Source of the DNA: Streptomyces galbus
GTDB lineage: Bacteria; Actinomycetota; Actinomycetes; Streptomycetales; Streptomycetaceae
NCBI RefSeq assembly: GCF_005280195.1
Contig: NZ_SZPR01000012.1
Location: forward strand, 1 to 64,000
Reading direction: 5' to 3'
DNA: 64,000 nucleotides
This document shows positions 1 through 9,782 of this stretch, piece after piece. The stretch's first letter is position 1, and each line of letters opens with the position of its first letter. The notes under the pieces are model-generated. The model worked only from the letters and a program-made list of their open reading frames with translations, was not told the DNA's origin and searched no databases. The translations under genes were made by a program, and so were the position numbers.

Positions 1-721
1 AGTGCTTCGCGACCGCCTTCTCGTCGCCACCGAGGCCGTCCAGCAGCCAGGTGCGCGCCGACGTGGCGTTGGTGATCGTCTCGATGGTGGTGAACGTCTT
101 GGACGCGACGATGAACAGCGTCTCCGCCGGGTCCAGGTCGCGGGTCGCCTCGTGCAGGTCGGCGCCGTCGACGTTGGAGACGAACCGGACGGTCAACTCC
201 CGGTCCGTGTAGGGGCGCAGCACCTCGTACGCCATCGCCGGGCCCAGGTCCGAGCCGCCGATGCCGATGTTGACGACGTTCCTGATCCGCCGGCCGGTGT
301 GCCCGGTCCACTCCCCGGACCGCACCCGCTCGGCGAAGTCGGCCATCCGGTCCAGCACCGCGTGCACCGCCGGGACGACGTTCTCGCCGTCCACCTCCAC
401 CACCGCACCCGCCGGGGCCCGCAGCGCGGTGTGCAGCACCGCCCGGCCCTCGGTGATGTTGATCTTCTCACCGCGGAACATCGCGTCCCGCAACCCGAAC
501 ACGTCGGTGGCAGTGGCCAGTTCCTGCAGCAACGACAGCGTCTCGTCGGTGATCAGGTGCTTGGAGTAGTCGATGCGCAGGTCACCGACGCGCACCACGT
601 AGCGCTCCGCGCGGCCGGGGTCCGCCGCGAACAGCTCGCGCAGGTGCGCCTGCCAGTGGGCGCGGTGGTCCTCCAGGGCGGCCCACTCGGGCCGGCGCGT
701 GAGCAACGGGGTCTCAGACAT
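1..721 (-). CDS. pgi: Glucose-6-phosphate isomerase, C-terminal part missing (cut by window edge)
   Basis: Interconverts glucose-6-phosphate and fructose-6-phosphate in the cytoplasm. Read on the minus strand from ATG at 719-721, the frame stays open to base 1, giving about 240 N-terminal residues of a family normally near 550. Family features seen include an [20 protein letters not shown] stretch near residues 40-56, the sugar-phosphate (SIS) loop [11 protein letters not shown] near residue 150, and [13 protein letters not shown] near residue 205. The start overlaps the end of opcA by 8 bp, so translation is probably coupled. It is the last visible gene of the tkt-tal-zwf-opcA-pgi operon. 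The rest of the gene lies to the left of the window. Confidence 0.95.
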   Translation of the reverse strand, partial: MSETPLLTRRPEWAALEDHRAHWQAHLRELFAADPGRAERYVVRVGDLRIDYSKHLITDETLSLLQELATATDVFGLRDAMFRGEKINITEGRAVLHTALRAPAGAVVEVDGENVVPAVHAVLDRMADFAERVRSGEWTGHTGRRIRNVVNIGIGGSDLGPAMAYEVLRPYTDRELTVRFVSNVDGADLHEATRDLDPAETLFIVASKTFTTIETITNATSARTWLLDGLGGDEKAVAKH

Positions 722-1649
722 GGGCGGGGGTCTCCTCGTGGGCCTCGCCGCGCAGGGCGACGGCGTACATCTCGTCGGCGTCGAGGCGGCGCAGCTCCTC
801 GGCGATGAGTTCGGAGGTGGAGCGCACCTTCAGTGCGAGGGTGCGCGAGGGCTGGCCCGGCAGGGACAGCGTGGCCAGCGGGCCTTCCGGCCGGTCGATC
901 ACCACCTCGCCGTCGGCCGTGCCCAGCCGTACGGCGGTGACGACCGGACCCTCGGAGACCACCCGGTCCACCGGGACCCGCAGCCGCGCCTCCAGCCAGC
1001 GGGCCAGCAGCTCGGCGGCCGGGTTCTCGGCCTCGGCCTCCACCGCGGCGGAGACGACCGGCACCCGCGCCTGGTCGAGGGCCGCGGCCAGCATCGAGCG
1101 CCACGGCGTGAGCCGCGTCCAGGCGAGGTCGGTGTCGCCGGGGGCGTAGGAGCGCGCCCGGTCCTCCAGGGTCCGCAGCGGGTTCTCCACCGCGTACAGG
1201 TCGGTGATCCTGCGCTGCGCCAGGGCGCCCAGCGGGTCCTTGGAGGGCACCTCGGGCGCGTCCACCGGCCACCACACGACGACCGGGGCGTCCGGCAGCA
1301 GCAGCGGCAGCACCACCGAGTCGGCGTGGTCGGACACCTCGCCGTAGGTGCGCAGCACCACCGTCTCGCCGGTGCCGGCCTCCGAGCCCACCCGGACCTC
1401 GGCGTCCAGCCGCGACCGGGTGCGCTCCCGGGAGGTGCGGGCGTGCCGCTTGATGACGACCAGGGTGCGCGAGGGGTGCTCGTGCGAGGCCTCCTCGGCC
1501 GCCTTGAGGGCGTCGTAGGCGTTCTCCTCGTCCGTGACGATGACCATCGTCAGGACCATGCCCACGGCCGGGGTGCCGATGGCGCGGCGGCCCTGCACCA
1601 ACGCCTTGTTGATCTTGCTTGCCGTGGTGTCGGTCAGGTCGATCTTCAT
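714..1649 (-). CDS. opcA: Glucose-6-phosphate dehydrogenase assembly protein OpcA
   Basis: Actinobacterial and cyanobacterial partner protein that assembles or activates glucose-6-phosphate dehydrogenase, adjusting the oxidative pentose-phosphate branch. The 311-aa product begins [17 protein letters not shown] and carries the typical central segment [18 protein letters not shown]. Length fits the family. The start overlaps the end of zwf by 4 bp and its end overlaps pgi by 8 bp, so it is translated within the operon. It lies directly after zwf, the gene of its partner enzyme, which supports the assignment. It is a non-enzymatic accessory protein and no catalytic motif is expected. Confidence 0.93.
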   Translation of the reverse strand: MKIDLTDTTASKINKALVQGRRAIGTPAVGMVLTMVIVTDEENAYDALKAAEEASHEHPSRTLVVIKRHARTSRERTRSRLDAEVRVGSEAGTGETVVLRTYGEVSDHADSVVLPLLLPDAPVVVWWPVDAPEVPSKDPLGALAQRRITDLYAVENPLRTLEDRARSYAPGDTDLAWTRLTPWRSMLAAALDQARVPVVSAAVEAEAENPAAELLARWLEARLRVPVDRVVSEGPVVTAVRLGTADGEVVIDRPEGPLATLSLPGQPSRTLALKVRSTSELIAEELRRLDADEMYAVALRGEAHEETPAHV

Positions 1650-3178
1650 GGCCTGCGCCAGCTCCGTCCGTCTCGTGCGAGCATCTCGTCCGCTTCCTCG
1701 GGTCCCCAGCTCCCCGACGCGTACTGGGCCGGCCTGCCGTGCGTGGCCCAGTACTCCTCGATCGGGTCGAGGATCTTCCAGGACTCTTCCACTTCCTGGT
1801 GGCGCGGGAACAGGTTGGCGTCGCCGAGCAGCACGTCCAGGATGAGGCGCTCATACGCCTCGGGACTGGACTCGGTGAACGACTCGCCGTACGCGAAGTC
1901 CATCGTCACGTCCCGGATCTCCATGGACGTGCCGGGCACCTTCGAGCCGAAGCGGACCGTGATGCCCTCGTCGGGCTGGACCCGGATGACGATGGCGTTG
2001 GAGCCCAGCTCCTCGGTGGCCGTCGAGTCGAACGGCGAGTGCGGGGCGCGCTGGAAGACCACCGCGATCTCCGTGACCCGCCGCCCCAGGCGCTTGCCGG
2101 TGCGCAGGTAGAACGGGACGCCCGCCCAGCGGCGGTTGTCCACGTTCAGCCGCACGGCGGCGTAGGTGTCGGTGGTGGAGGCCGGGTCGATGCCCTCCTC
2201 CTCCAGGTAGCCGGGCACCTGCGCGCCGCCCTGCCAGCCGGCCGCGTACTGGCCGCGCACGGTGTGCGCGCCCAGGTCCTCGGGCAGCTTGACCGCCTTG
2301 AGCACCTTCAGCTTCTCGGTGAGCAGGGAGGACGCGTCGAACGACGCCGGCTCCTCCATCGCGGTGAGCGCCATGAGCTGCAGCAGGTGGTTCTGGATGA
2401 CGTCCCGGGCCGAGCCGATGCCGTCGTAGTAGCCCGCCCGGCCGCCGATGCCGATGTCCTCGGCCATGGTGATCTGGATGTGGTCGACGTACGACCGGTT
2501 CCAGATCGGCTCGAACATCTGGTTGGCGAAGCGCAGCGCCAGGATGTTCTGGACGGTCTCCTTGCCCAGGTAGTGGTCGATGCGGAACACCTGGTCGGGC
2601 TCGAACACGTCGTGCACGATGGCGTTGAGCTGCTGGGCGCTGGCCAGGTCGTGGCCGAACGGCTTCTCGATGACCGCGCGCCGCCAGGAGCCCTCCGGTG
2701 CCTTCGCCAGGCCGTGCTTCTTGAGCTGCTCGACGACCTTGGGGAAGAACTTCGGCGGCACCGAGAGGTAGAAGGCGAAGTTGCCGCCGGTGCCGCGCGA
2801 GGAGTCCAGCTCCTCGACGGCGTCGCGGAGCTGCTTGAAGGCGGTGTCGTCGTCGAAGTCGCCGGGGATGAACCGCATGCCCTCGGCGAGCTGCTGCCAG
2901 ACCTCCTCACGGAACTCCGTGCGCGCGTGCTCGCGCACCGCGTCGTGCACGACCTGCGCGAAGTCCTGGTCCGCCCAGTCGCGGCGGGCGAAGCCGACCA
3001 GCGAGAAGCCCGGCGGCAGCAGACCCCGGTTGGCCAGGTCGTACACGGCCGGCATCAGCTTCTTGCGGGACAGGTCACCCGTGACCCCGAAGATCACGAG
3101 CCCCGACGGGCCGGCGATCCTCGGCAGCCGCCGGTCGCGCGCGTCCCGGAGCGGGTTGGTCCACACGGGGGTGGTCAT
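1646..3178 (-). CDS. zwf: Glucose-6-phosphate 1-dehydrogenase
   Basis: Oxidises glucose-6-phosphate to 6-phosphogluconolactone with NADP+, the entry step of the oxidative pentose-phosphate pathway and a main NADPH source. The 510-aa product has the N-terminal nucleotide-binding loop [14 protein letters not shown] near residue 30 and the active-site signature [10 protein letters not shown] near residue 200. Length is normal. It overlaps tal by 4 bp upstream and opcA by 4 bp downstream. Streptomyces often carry two zwf copies. This linkage with tal, tkt, opcA and pgi matches one of the two pentose-phosphate clusters known in S. coelicolor. Confidence 0.96.
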   Translation of the reverse strand: MTTPVWTNPLRDARDRRLPRIAGPSGLVIFGVTGDLSRKKLMPAVYDLANRGLLPPGFSLVGFARRDWADQDFAQVVHDAVREHARTEFREEVWQQLAEGMRFIPGDFDDDTAFKQLRDAVEELDSSRGTGGNFAFYLSVPPKFFPKVVEQLKKHGLAKAPEGSWRRAVIEKPFGHDLASAQQLNAIVHDVFEPDQVFRIDHYLGKETVQNILALRFANQMFEPIWNRSYVDHIQITMAEDIGIGGRAGYYDGIGSARDVIQNHLLQLMALTAMEEPASFDASSLLTEKLKVLKAVKLPEDLGAHTVRGQYAAGWQGGAQVPGYLEEEGIDPASTTDTYAAVRLNVDNRRWAGVPFYLRTGKRLGRRVTEIAVVFQRAPHSPFDSTATEELGSNAIVIRVQPDEGITVRFGSKVPGTSMEIRDVTMDFAYGESFTESSPEAYERLILDVLLGDANLFPRHQEVEESWKILDPIEEYWATHGRPAQYASGSWGPEEADEMLARDGRSWRRP

Positions 3179-4323
3179 TCCGCGTCAACTCCCTTGCTGT
3201 CGAGCGACTTCGTGACCGCGTCCAGCAGGTCCTGCCAGGCCGCCTCGAACTTGGCGACGCCCTCGTCCTCCAGCCGCCGCACCACCTCGTCGTAGGAGAT
3301 GCCGAGGCGCTCGACGGCCGCGAGGTCGGCGCGGGCCTGCGCGTAGCCGCCGGTGACGGTGTCACCGCTGATGACACCGTGGTCGGCGACCGCCTTCAGG
3401 GTGGCCTCCGGCATCGTGTTGACGGTGCCGGGCGCGACCAGCTCGTCCACGTACAGGGTGTCCTTGTAGGCGGGGTCCTTCACCCCGGTGGACGCCCACA
3501 GCGGACGCTGCTTGGTGGCCTTCGCCCCGGCGAGCGCCAGCCAGCGCCGGCCGGAGAACACCTCCTCGTACGCCGCGTAGGCCAGGCGGGCGTTCGCCAG
3601 GGCCGCGCGGCCCCTGAGCGCCAGGGCCTCCTCACTGCCGAGGACGGTGAGCCGCTTGTCGATCTCGCTGTCCACGCGGGAGACGAAGAACGAGGCCACC
3701 GAGTGGATCGCGGACAGGTCCAGGCCCCGGGCGGCGGCCTTCTCCAGACCGGCCAGGTAGGCGTCCATGACCTCGCCGTAGCGCTCCAGCGAGAAGATCA
3801 GCGTCACGTTCACGCTGATGCCGAGGCCGATGACCTCGGTGATCGCCGGCAGGCCCGCCTTCGTCGCGGGGATCTTCACCATCACGTTGGGGCGGTCGAC
3901 CAGCCAGGCGAGCTGCTTGGCCTCGGCGACCGTGGCCCGGGTGTCGTGGGCCAGACGCGGGTCGACCTCGATGGAGACCCGGCCGTCGCGGCCGGCGGTC
4001 GCGTCGTACACCGGGCGCAGCACGTCGGCGGCGGCCCGCACGTCGGCGGTCGTCATCATGCGGACGGCCTCGTCGACGGTCACCCGGCGCGCCGCCAGGT
4101 CGGCGAGCTGCTCCTCGTAGCCCTCACCCGAGCCGATGGCCGCCTGGAAGATCGACGGGTTGGTGGTGACGCCGACGACGTTCCCGGTGCGGACGAGCTC
4201 GGCGAGGTTGCCGCTCTCGATGCGCCGGCGCGACAGGTCGTCGAGCCAGATCGACACCCCCTCGGCGGAGAGCCGCTCGAGGGGCCCCGCGGTCGGCGCG
4301 GTGGATTCGGTCACTGTGATCAT
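3175..4323 (-). CDS. tal: Transaldolase
   Basis: Transfers a dihydroxyacetone unit between sedoheptulose-7-phosphate and glyceraldehyde-3-phosphate in the non-oxidative pentose-phosphate pathway. The 382-aa product has the family motif [10 protein letters not shown] at residues 51-60 and the Schiff-base lysine K150 in NVMVKIPAT. Its length fits the long actinobacterial transaldolases. It begins 18 bp after tkt ends and overlaps zwf by 4 bp, so it lies inside one transcription unit. Nothing looks truncated. Confidence 0.95.
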   Translation of the reverse strand: MITVTESTAPTAGPLERLSAEGVSIWLDDLSRRRIESGNLAELVRTGNVVGVTTNPSIFQAAIGSGEGYEEQLADLAARRVTVDEAVRMMTTADVRAAADVLRPVYDATAGRDGRVSIEVDPRLAHDTRATVAEAKQLAWLVDRPNVMVKIPATKAGLPAITEVIGLGISVNVTLIFSLERYGEVMDAYLAGLEKAAARGLDLSAIHSVASFFVSRVDSEIDKRLTVLGSEEALALRGRAALANARLAYAAYEEVFSGRRWLALAGAKATKQRPLWASTGVKDPAYKDTLYVDELVAPGTVNTMPEATLKAVADHGVISGDTVTGGYAQARADLAAVERLGISYDEVVRRLEDEGVAKFEAAWQDLLDAVTKSLDSKGVDAE

Positions 4324-4341
4324 CTTCTTTCGGCGGTCGGA

Positions 4342-6417
4342 TCAACCGCGGGTGGCGGCCAGGGATTCCCGGGCCGCGGCGGCGACGTTCTCAGGGGTGA
4401 AGCCGTACTCGGCGAACAGGGTCTTGGCGTCGGCGGAGGCGCCGAAGTGCTCCAGCGACACGATGCGGCCCGCGTCGCCGACGTAGCGGTACCAGGTCAG
4501 GCCGATCCCGGCCTCGACCGCGACGCGCGCCCGGACGGCGGGCGGCAGGACGCTCTCGCGGTAGGCGCGCGGCTGCTCCTCGAACCACTCCACCGACGGC
4601 ATCGAGACCACGCGCGTGCCGGTCCCCTCGGCCTCCAGCAGCTCGCGGGCGGCGACCGCGAGCTGCACCTCGGAACCGGTGGCGACGATGATCACCTCCG
4701 GGGTCTCGGTGGACGACTCGCGCAGCACGTAGCCGCCCTTGGCCGCGTCCGGGTTCGGCGCGTACGTCGGCACGCCCTGGCGGGTCAGCGCCAGCCCGTG
4801 CGGGGCCGGGTGCGTGGCGTGCCTCTTCAGGATCTCGGCCCAGGCGGCCGCGGTCTCGTTGGCGTCCGCCGGGCGGACGACGTTCAGGCCCGGGATGGCC
4901 CGCAGCGCGGCCAGGTGCTCGACCGGCTGGTGGGTCGGGCCGTCCTCGCCGAGGCCGATGGAGTCGTGCGTCCACACGTACGTCACCGGCAGCTGCATCA
5001 GCGCCGACATGCGCACCGCGTTGCGCATGTAGTCGGAGAACGTCAGGAAGGTCCCGCCGTAGATCCGGGTGTTGCCGTGCAGGGCGACGCCGTTCATCTC
5101 CGCGGCCATGGAGAACTCGCGGATGCCGAAGTGGACCGTACGGCCGTACGGGCTCGCCTCGGGCAGCGGGTTGCCGTCCGGCAGGAAGGAGCTGGACTTG
5201 TCGATGGTGGTGTTGTTCGAGCCCGCCAGGTCGGCGGAGCCGCCCCACAGCTCGGGCAGCACCGGGCCGAGTGCCTGCAGGACCTTGCCGGAGGCGGCCC
5301 GGGTGGCGACGGACCCGCCCTCCTCGAAGACCGGCAGGGACTCCTCCCAGCCCTCGGGGAGCTGGCCGGCCACGACCCGGTCGAAGAGCCGCGCGCGCTC
5401 CGGCTCGGCCTCGCGCCACCCGGCGAGCTGCTTGTCCCAGGCGGCGTGCGCCTCGGCGCCCCGGTCCAGGGCCCCGCGGGTGTGGGCGAGCACCTCGTCG
5501 GCGACCTCGAAGGACTGCTCCGGGTCGAAGCCGAGGACGCGCTTGGTGGCGGCGACCTCGTCCGCGCCGAGCGCGGAGCCGTGGGCGGCCTCGGTGTTCT
5601 GCGCGTTCGGTGCGGGCCAGGCGATGATCGTGCGCATCGCGATGATGGACGGCCGGCCGGTCTCCGCACGGGCCGCGGTGAGGGCCGCGTACAGGGCGTG
5701 CACGTCGATGTCGCCGTTCTCGGCGGGCTCGATGCGCTGGGTGTGCCAGCCGTACGCCTCGTACCGCTTGAGGACGTCCTCGGAGAAGGCGGTGGCGGTG
5801 TCGCCCTCGATGGAGATGTGGTTGTCGTCGTACAGGAAGACCAGGTTGCCCAGCTTCTGGTGGCCGGCCAGCGACGACGCCTCGCCGGAGACGCCCTCCT
5901 GCAGGTCGCCGTCGGAGACGATCGCCCAGATCATGTGGTCGAAGGGCGACTCGCCGGCCGGGGCCCCGGGGTCGAACAGGCCGCGCTCGTAGCGGGCGGC
6001 CATCGCCATGCCCACGGCGTTGGCGGCGCCCTGGCCGAGCGGGCCCGTGGTGGTCTCCACCCCGGCGGTGTGCCCGTACTCCGGGTGCCCGGGGGTCTTC
6101 GAACCGTGGGTGCGGAACGCCTTCAGGTCGTCGAGGCCCAGTTCGTACCCCGCGAGGTAGAGCTGCGTGTACAGCGTCAGCGAGGTGTGGCCGGGGGAGA
6201 GGACGAAGCGGTCACGGCCGGTCCACTCCGGGTCCGCCGGGTCGTGCCGCATCACCTTCTGAAAGAGCGTGTACGCGGCCGGGGCCAGGCTCATCGCCGT
6301 CCCGGGGTGGCCGTTGCCGACCTGCTGGACGGCGTCCGCCGCCAGCACCCGTGCGGTGTCGACGGCACGCCGGTCGATATCGGTCCACTCCAGGGTGTCG
6401 GGCGTCTGCGTGCTCAT
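4342..6417 (-). CDS. tkt: Transketolase
   Basis: Thiamine-diphosphate enzyme that moves two-carbon units between sugar phosphates. The 691-aa product has GHPGTAMSLAPAAY near residue 38, the thiamine-diphosphate/metal motif SDGDLQEG near residue 164, and the C-terminal pyrimidine-domain segment THDSIGLGEDGPTHQPVEHL near residue 480. It is the first gene of the operon. The ATG is preceded by AAGGGG about 12 bases upstream. The AT-rich palindrome at 6485-6499 lies about 70 bp upstream of the start and is a natural operator candidate for the whole operon. Confidence 0.96.
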   Translation of the reverse strand: MSTQTPDTLEWTDIDRRAVDTARVLAADAVQQVGNGHPGTAMSLAPAAYTLFQKVMRHDPADPEWTGRDRFVLSPGHTSLTLYTQLYLAGYELGLDDLKAFRTHGSKTPGHPEYGHTAGVETTTGPLGQGAANAVGMAMAARYERGLFDPGAPAGESPFDHMIWAIVSDGDLQEGVSGEASSLAGHQKLGNLVFLYDDNHISIEGDTATAFSEDVLKRYEAYGWHTQRIEPAENGDIDVHALYAALTAARAETGRPSIIAMRTIIAWPAPNAQNTEAAHGSALGADEVAATKRVLGFDPEQSFEVADEVLAHTRGALDRGAEAHAAWDKQLAGWREAEPERARLFDRVVAGQLPEGWEESLPVFEEGGSVATRAASGKVLQALGPVLPELWGGSADLAGSNNTTIDKSSSFLPDGNPLPEASPYGRTVHFGIREFSMAAEMNGVALHGNTRIYGGTFLTFSDYMRNAVRMSALMQLPVTYVWTHDSIGLGEDGPTHQPVEHLAALRAIPGLNVVRPADANETAAAWAEILKRHATHPAPHGLALTRQGVPTYAPNPDAAKGGYVLRESSTETPEVIIVATGSEVQLAVAARELLEAEGTGTRVVSMPSVEWFEEQPRAYRESVLPPAVRARVAVEAGIGLTWYRYVGDAGRIVSLEHFGASADAKTLFAEYGFTPENVAAAARESLAATRG

Positions 6418-6484
6418 CTGGAAGCAGTCCCCTTCAAAAGGTTGTGGAACAGTGCGGTCTTGCTGGTCAGACGCGTTCGACCTT

Positions 6485-6499
6485 AAAAGTCAGACTTTT
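6485..6499. promoter_or_regulatory. Perfect palindrome upstream of the tkt operon, candidate operator
   Basis: AAAAGTC-A-GACTTTT is a perfect 7-1-7 inverted repeat, unusually AT-rich for this genome. It lies in the divergent space between tkt and the AraC-type regulator gene. It is 68 bases from the tkt start and about 130 from the araC-like start, so it could serve either. No regulator is identified; the neighbouring AraC protein is one candidate by position only. Confidence 0.45.
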
Positions 6500-6627
6500 C
6501 GTTCGGTAGGTCGGGGTGTGTCAGCCTGTGGTGAAAGTGGGACACCCCCGCACCCGGACCCCGGCCCCGGGGCGGCTCGAGCCGGGACGGGGCGGTACGA
6601 GCGGCATGAAAGCAGCGTGAAACAGAT

Positions 6628-7551
6628 ATGGCGGACACGGCGGACAGGCCGGGCTCCCCTGGGATCGCCCGGCCCGGCGGCCTCGCGCCTGACGGTGAGA
6701 TCAGGACCTACCCCTTCCCGGCCGACCTCAGCGTCGGCGGCGTCGGCATGCAGGTCGGCCCGATGGGGACCGGCCGCACCTGGCGCGCCGCCGACGCCGT
6801 ACCGGACCGCGTGCACCGGATCGACTTCCACGTCGTCATGCTGTTCTCCGCGGGACCCGTCCGGCACATGGTCGACTTCGCCGAGTACGAGGCGACCGCC
6901 GGGGACCTGCTCTGGATCCGGCCCGGACAGGTGCACCGCTTCTCCAGGAGCGGGTACCGCGGAACCGTCCTGACCATGCAACCCGGCTTCCTGCCGCGCG
7001 CCACCGTCGAGGCCGCCGGCCTGTACCGCTACGACCTCCCGCCGCTGTTGCGCCCCGACGCCGAGCAGCTCACCGCGCTGCGGGCCGCCCTGGCCCACCT
7101 GCAACGGGAGTACGAGGACACCGCCACCCTCCCGCTGAGCCTGCACACGGCCGTCCTGCGCCACGTCCTGACGGCCCTGCTGCTGCGCCTCGCGCACCTC
7201 GCGGCCAGTTCCGCCGAGGCCGAGCGCCGGGCCGACACCACCTTCAGCCTCTTCCGCGAGGCCGTGGAGGAGGGCTTCCCCACCAACCACAGCGTCAGCG
7301 CCTACGCCGACGCGCTCGGTTACTCGCGGCGCACCCTGGTGCGCGCCGTGCGCGCCGCGACCGGGCTCACCCCCAAGGCGTTCATCGACCGGCGGGTGGT
7401 CCTGGAGGCCAAGCGCCTGCTCGCGCACAGCGACCTGCCGATCGGCCGGGTCGGCGCGGCGGTCGGCTTCCCCGACCCGGCGAACTTCTCCAAGTTCTTC
7501 CAGCAGCACACGGACCTGACGCCGGCGCAGTTCCGTGCGGAGATGCGCTGA
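6628..7551 (+). CDS. AraC-family transcriptional regulator
   Basis: Predicted DNA-binding regulator of 307 residues. The N-terminal half resembles a cupin ligand-sensing domain (FHVVMLFSAGPVRHMVDF, then GDLLWIRPGQVHRF near residue 92). The C-terminal third holds the double helix-turn-helix: VSAYADALGYSRRTLVRAVR near residue 225 and PIGRVGAAVGFPDPANFSKF near residue 272. It is divergent from the pentose-phosphate operon and shares its upstream region. The ligand is unknown. No strong ribosome-binding site precedes the ATG. Confidence 0.88.
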   Translation: MADTADRPGSPGIARPGGLAPDGEIRTYPFPADLSVGGVGMQVGPMGTGRTWRAADAVPDRVHRIDFHVVMLFSAGPVRHMVDFAEYEATAGDLLWIRPGQVHRFSRSGYRGTVLTMQPGFLPRATVEAAGLYRYDLPPLLRPDAEQLTALRAALAHLQREYEDTATLPLSLHTAVLRHVLTALLLRLAHLAASSAEAERRADTTFSLFREAVEEGFPTNHSVSAYADALGYSRRTLVRAVRAATGLTPKAFIDRRVVLEAKRLLAHSDLPIGRVGAAVGFPDPANFSKFFQQHTDLTPAQFRAEMR

Positions 7552-7668
7552 GGGCGCACCCCGCCGCGCCGGCCGGGCACACGCGGAACGGGCTGCGCTC
7601 GGTGAGCGGGGCCCGTCCGGTGCGCGGGGAGGGTGCTGCGTGGGCGGCCCGACGTCGGCCGCGGGACG

Positions 7669-9060
7669 TCAGTGGCCGAAGGTGAACCAGTTGACGTTCA
7701 CGAAGTCGGCCGGCTGGCCGCTGCTGAAGGTCAGGTACACGTCGTGCGTGCCGGTCACCGCGCTGATGTTGGCCGGGACCGTCTTCCAGGTCTGCCAGCC
7801 ACCGGTGTTGCCCACGGCGAAGCTGCCGATCGGCGCGTTGCTGCGGCTGTCCAGGCGCACCTCGACCAGGCCGCTGACACCGCCCGCGGCGCCGCTCGCG
7901 ACCCGGGCGGAGAACTGCCGGGCCGCGCTGGAGCCGAAGTTGACGCCCTTGTACAGGGCCCAGTCGCCGTTGGCCGCCCAGCCGACGTCCTGGCCGCCGC
8001 CGCTGTCGCCGGTGGTCTCCGTGTTCAGGCCGGACTGGCTGTCGTAGGACTCGGCCTGGATCGTGCCGTAGGCGTCACGGTTGCCCGACGGGGGAGGGGT
8101 GGTACCGCTCCCACCGCCGCCGGACTGGAGCACCTGCACGTAGTCCACGACCATCGGGTGGCCCGGCTGGGTGTCGTTGTCCAGACCGCCGCCGAAGGCG
8201 TCCGGGAAGCCGCCGCCCATCGCCACGTTCAGGATGACGAAGTAGCCGTGGTTGGTGGCGTTGGCCCAGGTCGTCGCGTCGACCTGATTGGCCGTCACGG
8301 TGTGGTAGGTCACGCCGTCGACGGAGAATCGCAGCGCCTCCGGGCTCACCGAGCGGTCCCACTCCAGCGCGTAGGTGTGGAAACCGGACTGGCATGTGGT
8401 GTTCGGGCAGGGGATGTTGTTGCCGATGCCGGTCGTCTCGTTGCACGGGCCGCCGGGGTTGGTGCCGCAGTGCAGGGTCGCCCAGACGCGGTTGAGGCCC
8501 TGGACGTTCTCCATGATGTCCATCTCGCCGACGGACGGCCAGTTCTGGTAGTTGCCGCGGTAGGGCGCGCCCAGCATCCAGAACGCCGGCCAGTAGCCCT
8601 CGGCGGCGGTGCCCGTGACGTTGGGCATCTGGATGCGGCTCTCGACGCGGAGCTTGCCGCCGGCCGGGGGCTGGAAGTCCGTGCGGACCGTCTCGATGCG
8701 GCCCGAGGTCCAGCGGCCCGAGGAGTCGCGCAGGGGTGTGATCTTGAGGTTGCCGCTGCCGTCGAGCGCGACGTTGCTGGTGCTGTTGGTCATCGTCTCG
8801 ACCTCGCCGGTGCCCCAGTTGGGGGCTCCGCCCGGGTACGACGTGCCCAGGTCGTACTGCCAGTTGGAGGTGTTGACGCCGGTGCCGGCGGCGCCGTTGA
8901 AGTCGTCGAGGAAGACCTGCGTCCAGCCCGAGGGCGGGGTGGGGGCCGAGGCGTTGGCGGAGGGGGTGACGCCGGTCGCGACGGCGGCCGCCAGGCCGAG
9001 CGTGGACAGCACGGCGACGAGGACGCGCCGCCGTCTGGGGGTGCGGGGGCTTGCGGACAT
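7669..9060 (-). CDS. Secreted GH16 beta-glucanase (laminarinase type) with CBM6-like domain
   Basis: Predicted extracellular endo-beta-1,3-glucanase. The 463-aa product has an Arg-rich Sec signal peptide ending near residue 38. A GH16 catalytic domain spans about 45-310 and includes the active-site motif E179-M-D181-I-M-E184. A Gly/Pro linker near 315-328 is followed by a C-terminal domain with a CBM6-like opening (IQAESYDSQSG, then DVGWAANGDWALYKGV). It is a lone gene. A 14-bp CebR-type palindrome lies about 55 bases upstream of the start, suggesting LacI-family control by an oligosaccharide. Exact substrate (beta-1,3 or mixed-linkage) cannot be settled from sequence. Confidence 0.92.
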   Translation of the reverse strand: MSASPRTPRRRRVLVAVLSTLGLAAAVATGVTPSANASAPTPPSGWTQVFLDDFNGAAGTGVNTSNWQYDLGTSYPGGAPNWGTGEVETMTNSTSNVALDGSGNLKITPLRDSSGRWTSGRIETVRTDFQPPAGGKLRVESRIQMPNVTGTAAEGYWPAFWMLGAPYRGNYQNWPSVGEMDIMENVQGLNRVWATLHCGTNPGGPCNETTGIGNNIPCPNTTCQSGFHTYALEWDRSVSPEALRFSVDGVTYHTVTANQVDATTWANATNHGYFVILNVAMGGGFPDAFGGGLDNDTQPGHPMVVDYVQVLQSGGGGSGTTPPPSGNRDAYGTIQAESYDSQSGLNTETTGDSGGGQDVGWAANGDWALYKGVNFGSSAARQFSARVASGAAGGVSGLVEVRLDSRSNAPIGSFAVGNTGGWQTWKTVPANISAVTGTHDVYLTFSSGQPADFVNVNWFTFGH

Positions 9061-9112
9061 GGGGAGTGCCTCCCGGTACGGGTGAGGTGCGCGGGTGGCT
9101 CGGAAAGCGTTC

Positions 9113-9126
9113 TGAGAGCGCTCTCA
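9113..9126. promoter_or_regulatory. CebR/LacI-type operator upstream of the GH16 gene
   Basis: TGAGAGCGCTCTCA is a perfect 14-bp palindrome. It differs by one symmetric base pair per arm from the CebR/CelR consensus TGGGAGCGCTCCCA known from streptomycete and Thermobifida cellulase promoters. It lies 53 bases upstream of the glucanase start. A preceding AAAGCGTTCT may be a degenerate half-site. Confidence 0.7.
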
Positions 9127-9271
9127 AAGCGACGCCAATGTGCTCCCCGGCGGACCGGTCGTCAAGAGTTGAAACAAGGAAAGTGCTGGAGGGCGGGGCG
9201 AGTTCACCCGATGAAGGGCTGTATCGCCCCGTTGCGGCACCCCGGGCGCGGTCGCTCGCCGCACCGAGGGG

Positions 9272-9736
9272 TCAGGAGCCGTCGACGGGCGTGTGGCGGG
9301 CCAGCTCGGTGGCCAGGCGCCGCATGACCGTGCGGTTCGCGCGCCGCATCGTGGCCCGCACCAGGGGCGCCGCGAGGCGGTCGGCGAACGGGGCGCGCAC
9401 CCAGGCGTAGGTGAAGGCCACGCGGCTGCCGCCGTCCGGCAGCGGCACGACGGTGTAGGTGCCGTGGCCCACGCGCCGGCCGCCCGCGCTGACGTTGCGC
9501 TCCACGATGCGCCCCGGTGCCTCGGTCTCGACGACCTCCACGGTCACCTCGGTCCGCGTGCCGGCCAGCGCGGCGGTGACCGTGGCGCCCGACCCGACGC
9601 CGCGGGCGGGGCCGTGGAACCGCCAGTCGGTCAAGTAGTGGTCCGTGAAGCGCTGGTGGTGAGCCATGACGTCGAGGAAGTCGTAGACCTGCTGCGGCGT
9701 CTGCGGTACGTCGATCGCTGCGGTGACGGGCTCCAT
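9272..9736 (-). CDS. SRPBCC (polyketide cyclase/dehydrase-like) family protein
   Basis: About 154 residues starting MEPVTAAIDVPQTPQQVYDF, the usual opening of START/SRPBCC hydrophobic-pocket proteins. No catalytic residue can be named. The ATG at 9734-9736 was chosen because longer alternatives read through the operator region into the divergent tetR gene. A -10-like TACCGT on the minus strand ends 7 bases before the ATG, so the message may be leaderless. Divergent pairing with a TetR regulator suggests the protein handles the regulator's ligand or a related lipid or aromatic compound. This is inference. Confidence 0.8.
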   Translation of the reverse strand: MEPVTAAIDVPQTPQQVYDFLDVMAHHQRFTDHYLTDWRFHGPARGVGSGATVTAALAGTRTEVTVEVVETEAPGRIVERNVSAGGRRVGHGTYTVVPLPDGGSRVAFTYAWVRAPFADRLAAPLVRATMRRANRTVMRRLATELARHTPVDGS

Positions 9737-9775
9737 GTACCACACGGTACATGCGCCGTGTACCGATGGGTACAC
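9735..9775. promoter_or_regulatory. Two TetR-type operators in the divergent promoter
   Basis: Two 18-bp perfect palindromes with the same layout: ATGTACC-N4-GGTACAT at 9735-9752 and GTGTACC-N4-GGTACAC at 9758-9775, centres 23 bp apart. The first overlaps the start codon of the SRPBCC gene. The second contains a -10-like TACACT for tetR. Two sites of this kind in a divergent gap fit autorepression plus control of the partner gene by the TetR protein at 9783. Confidence 0.75.
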
Positions 9776-9782
9776 TCGCGGC

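Noticed and set aside
3379..6486. 1035-aa open frame on the plus strand
   Set aside because: It is antisense to tal and tkt, has no family motif and is rich in Arg/Gly/Val as expected for a GC-rich shadow frame.
9723..9782. Upstream ATG start for the TetR gene
   Set aside because: It would place both operators and the -10 element inside the coding sequence; GTG at 9783 fits a leaderless start.
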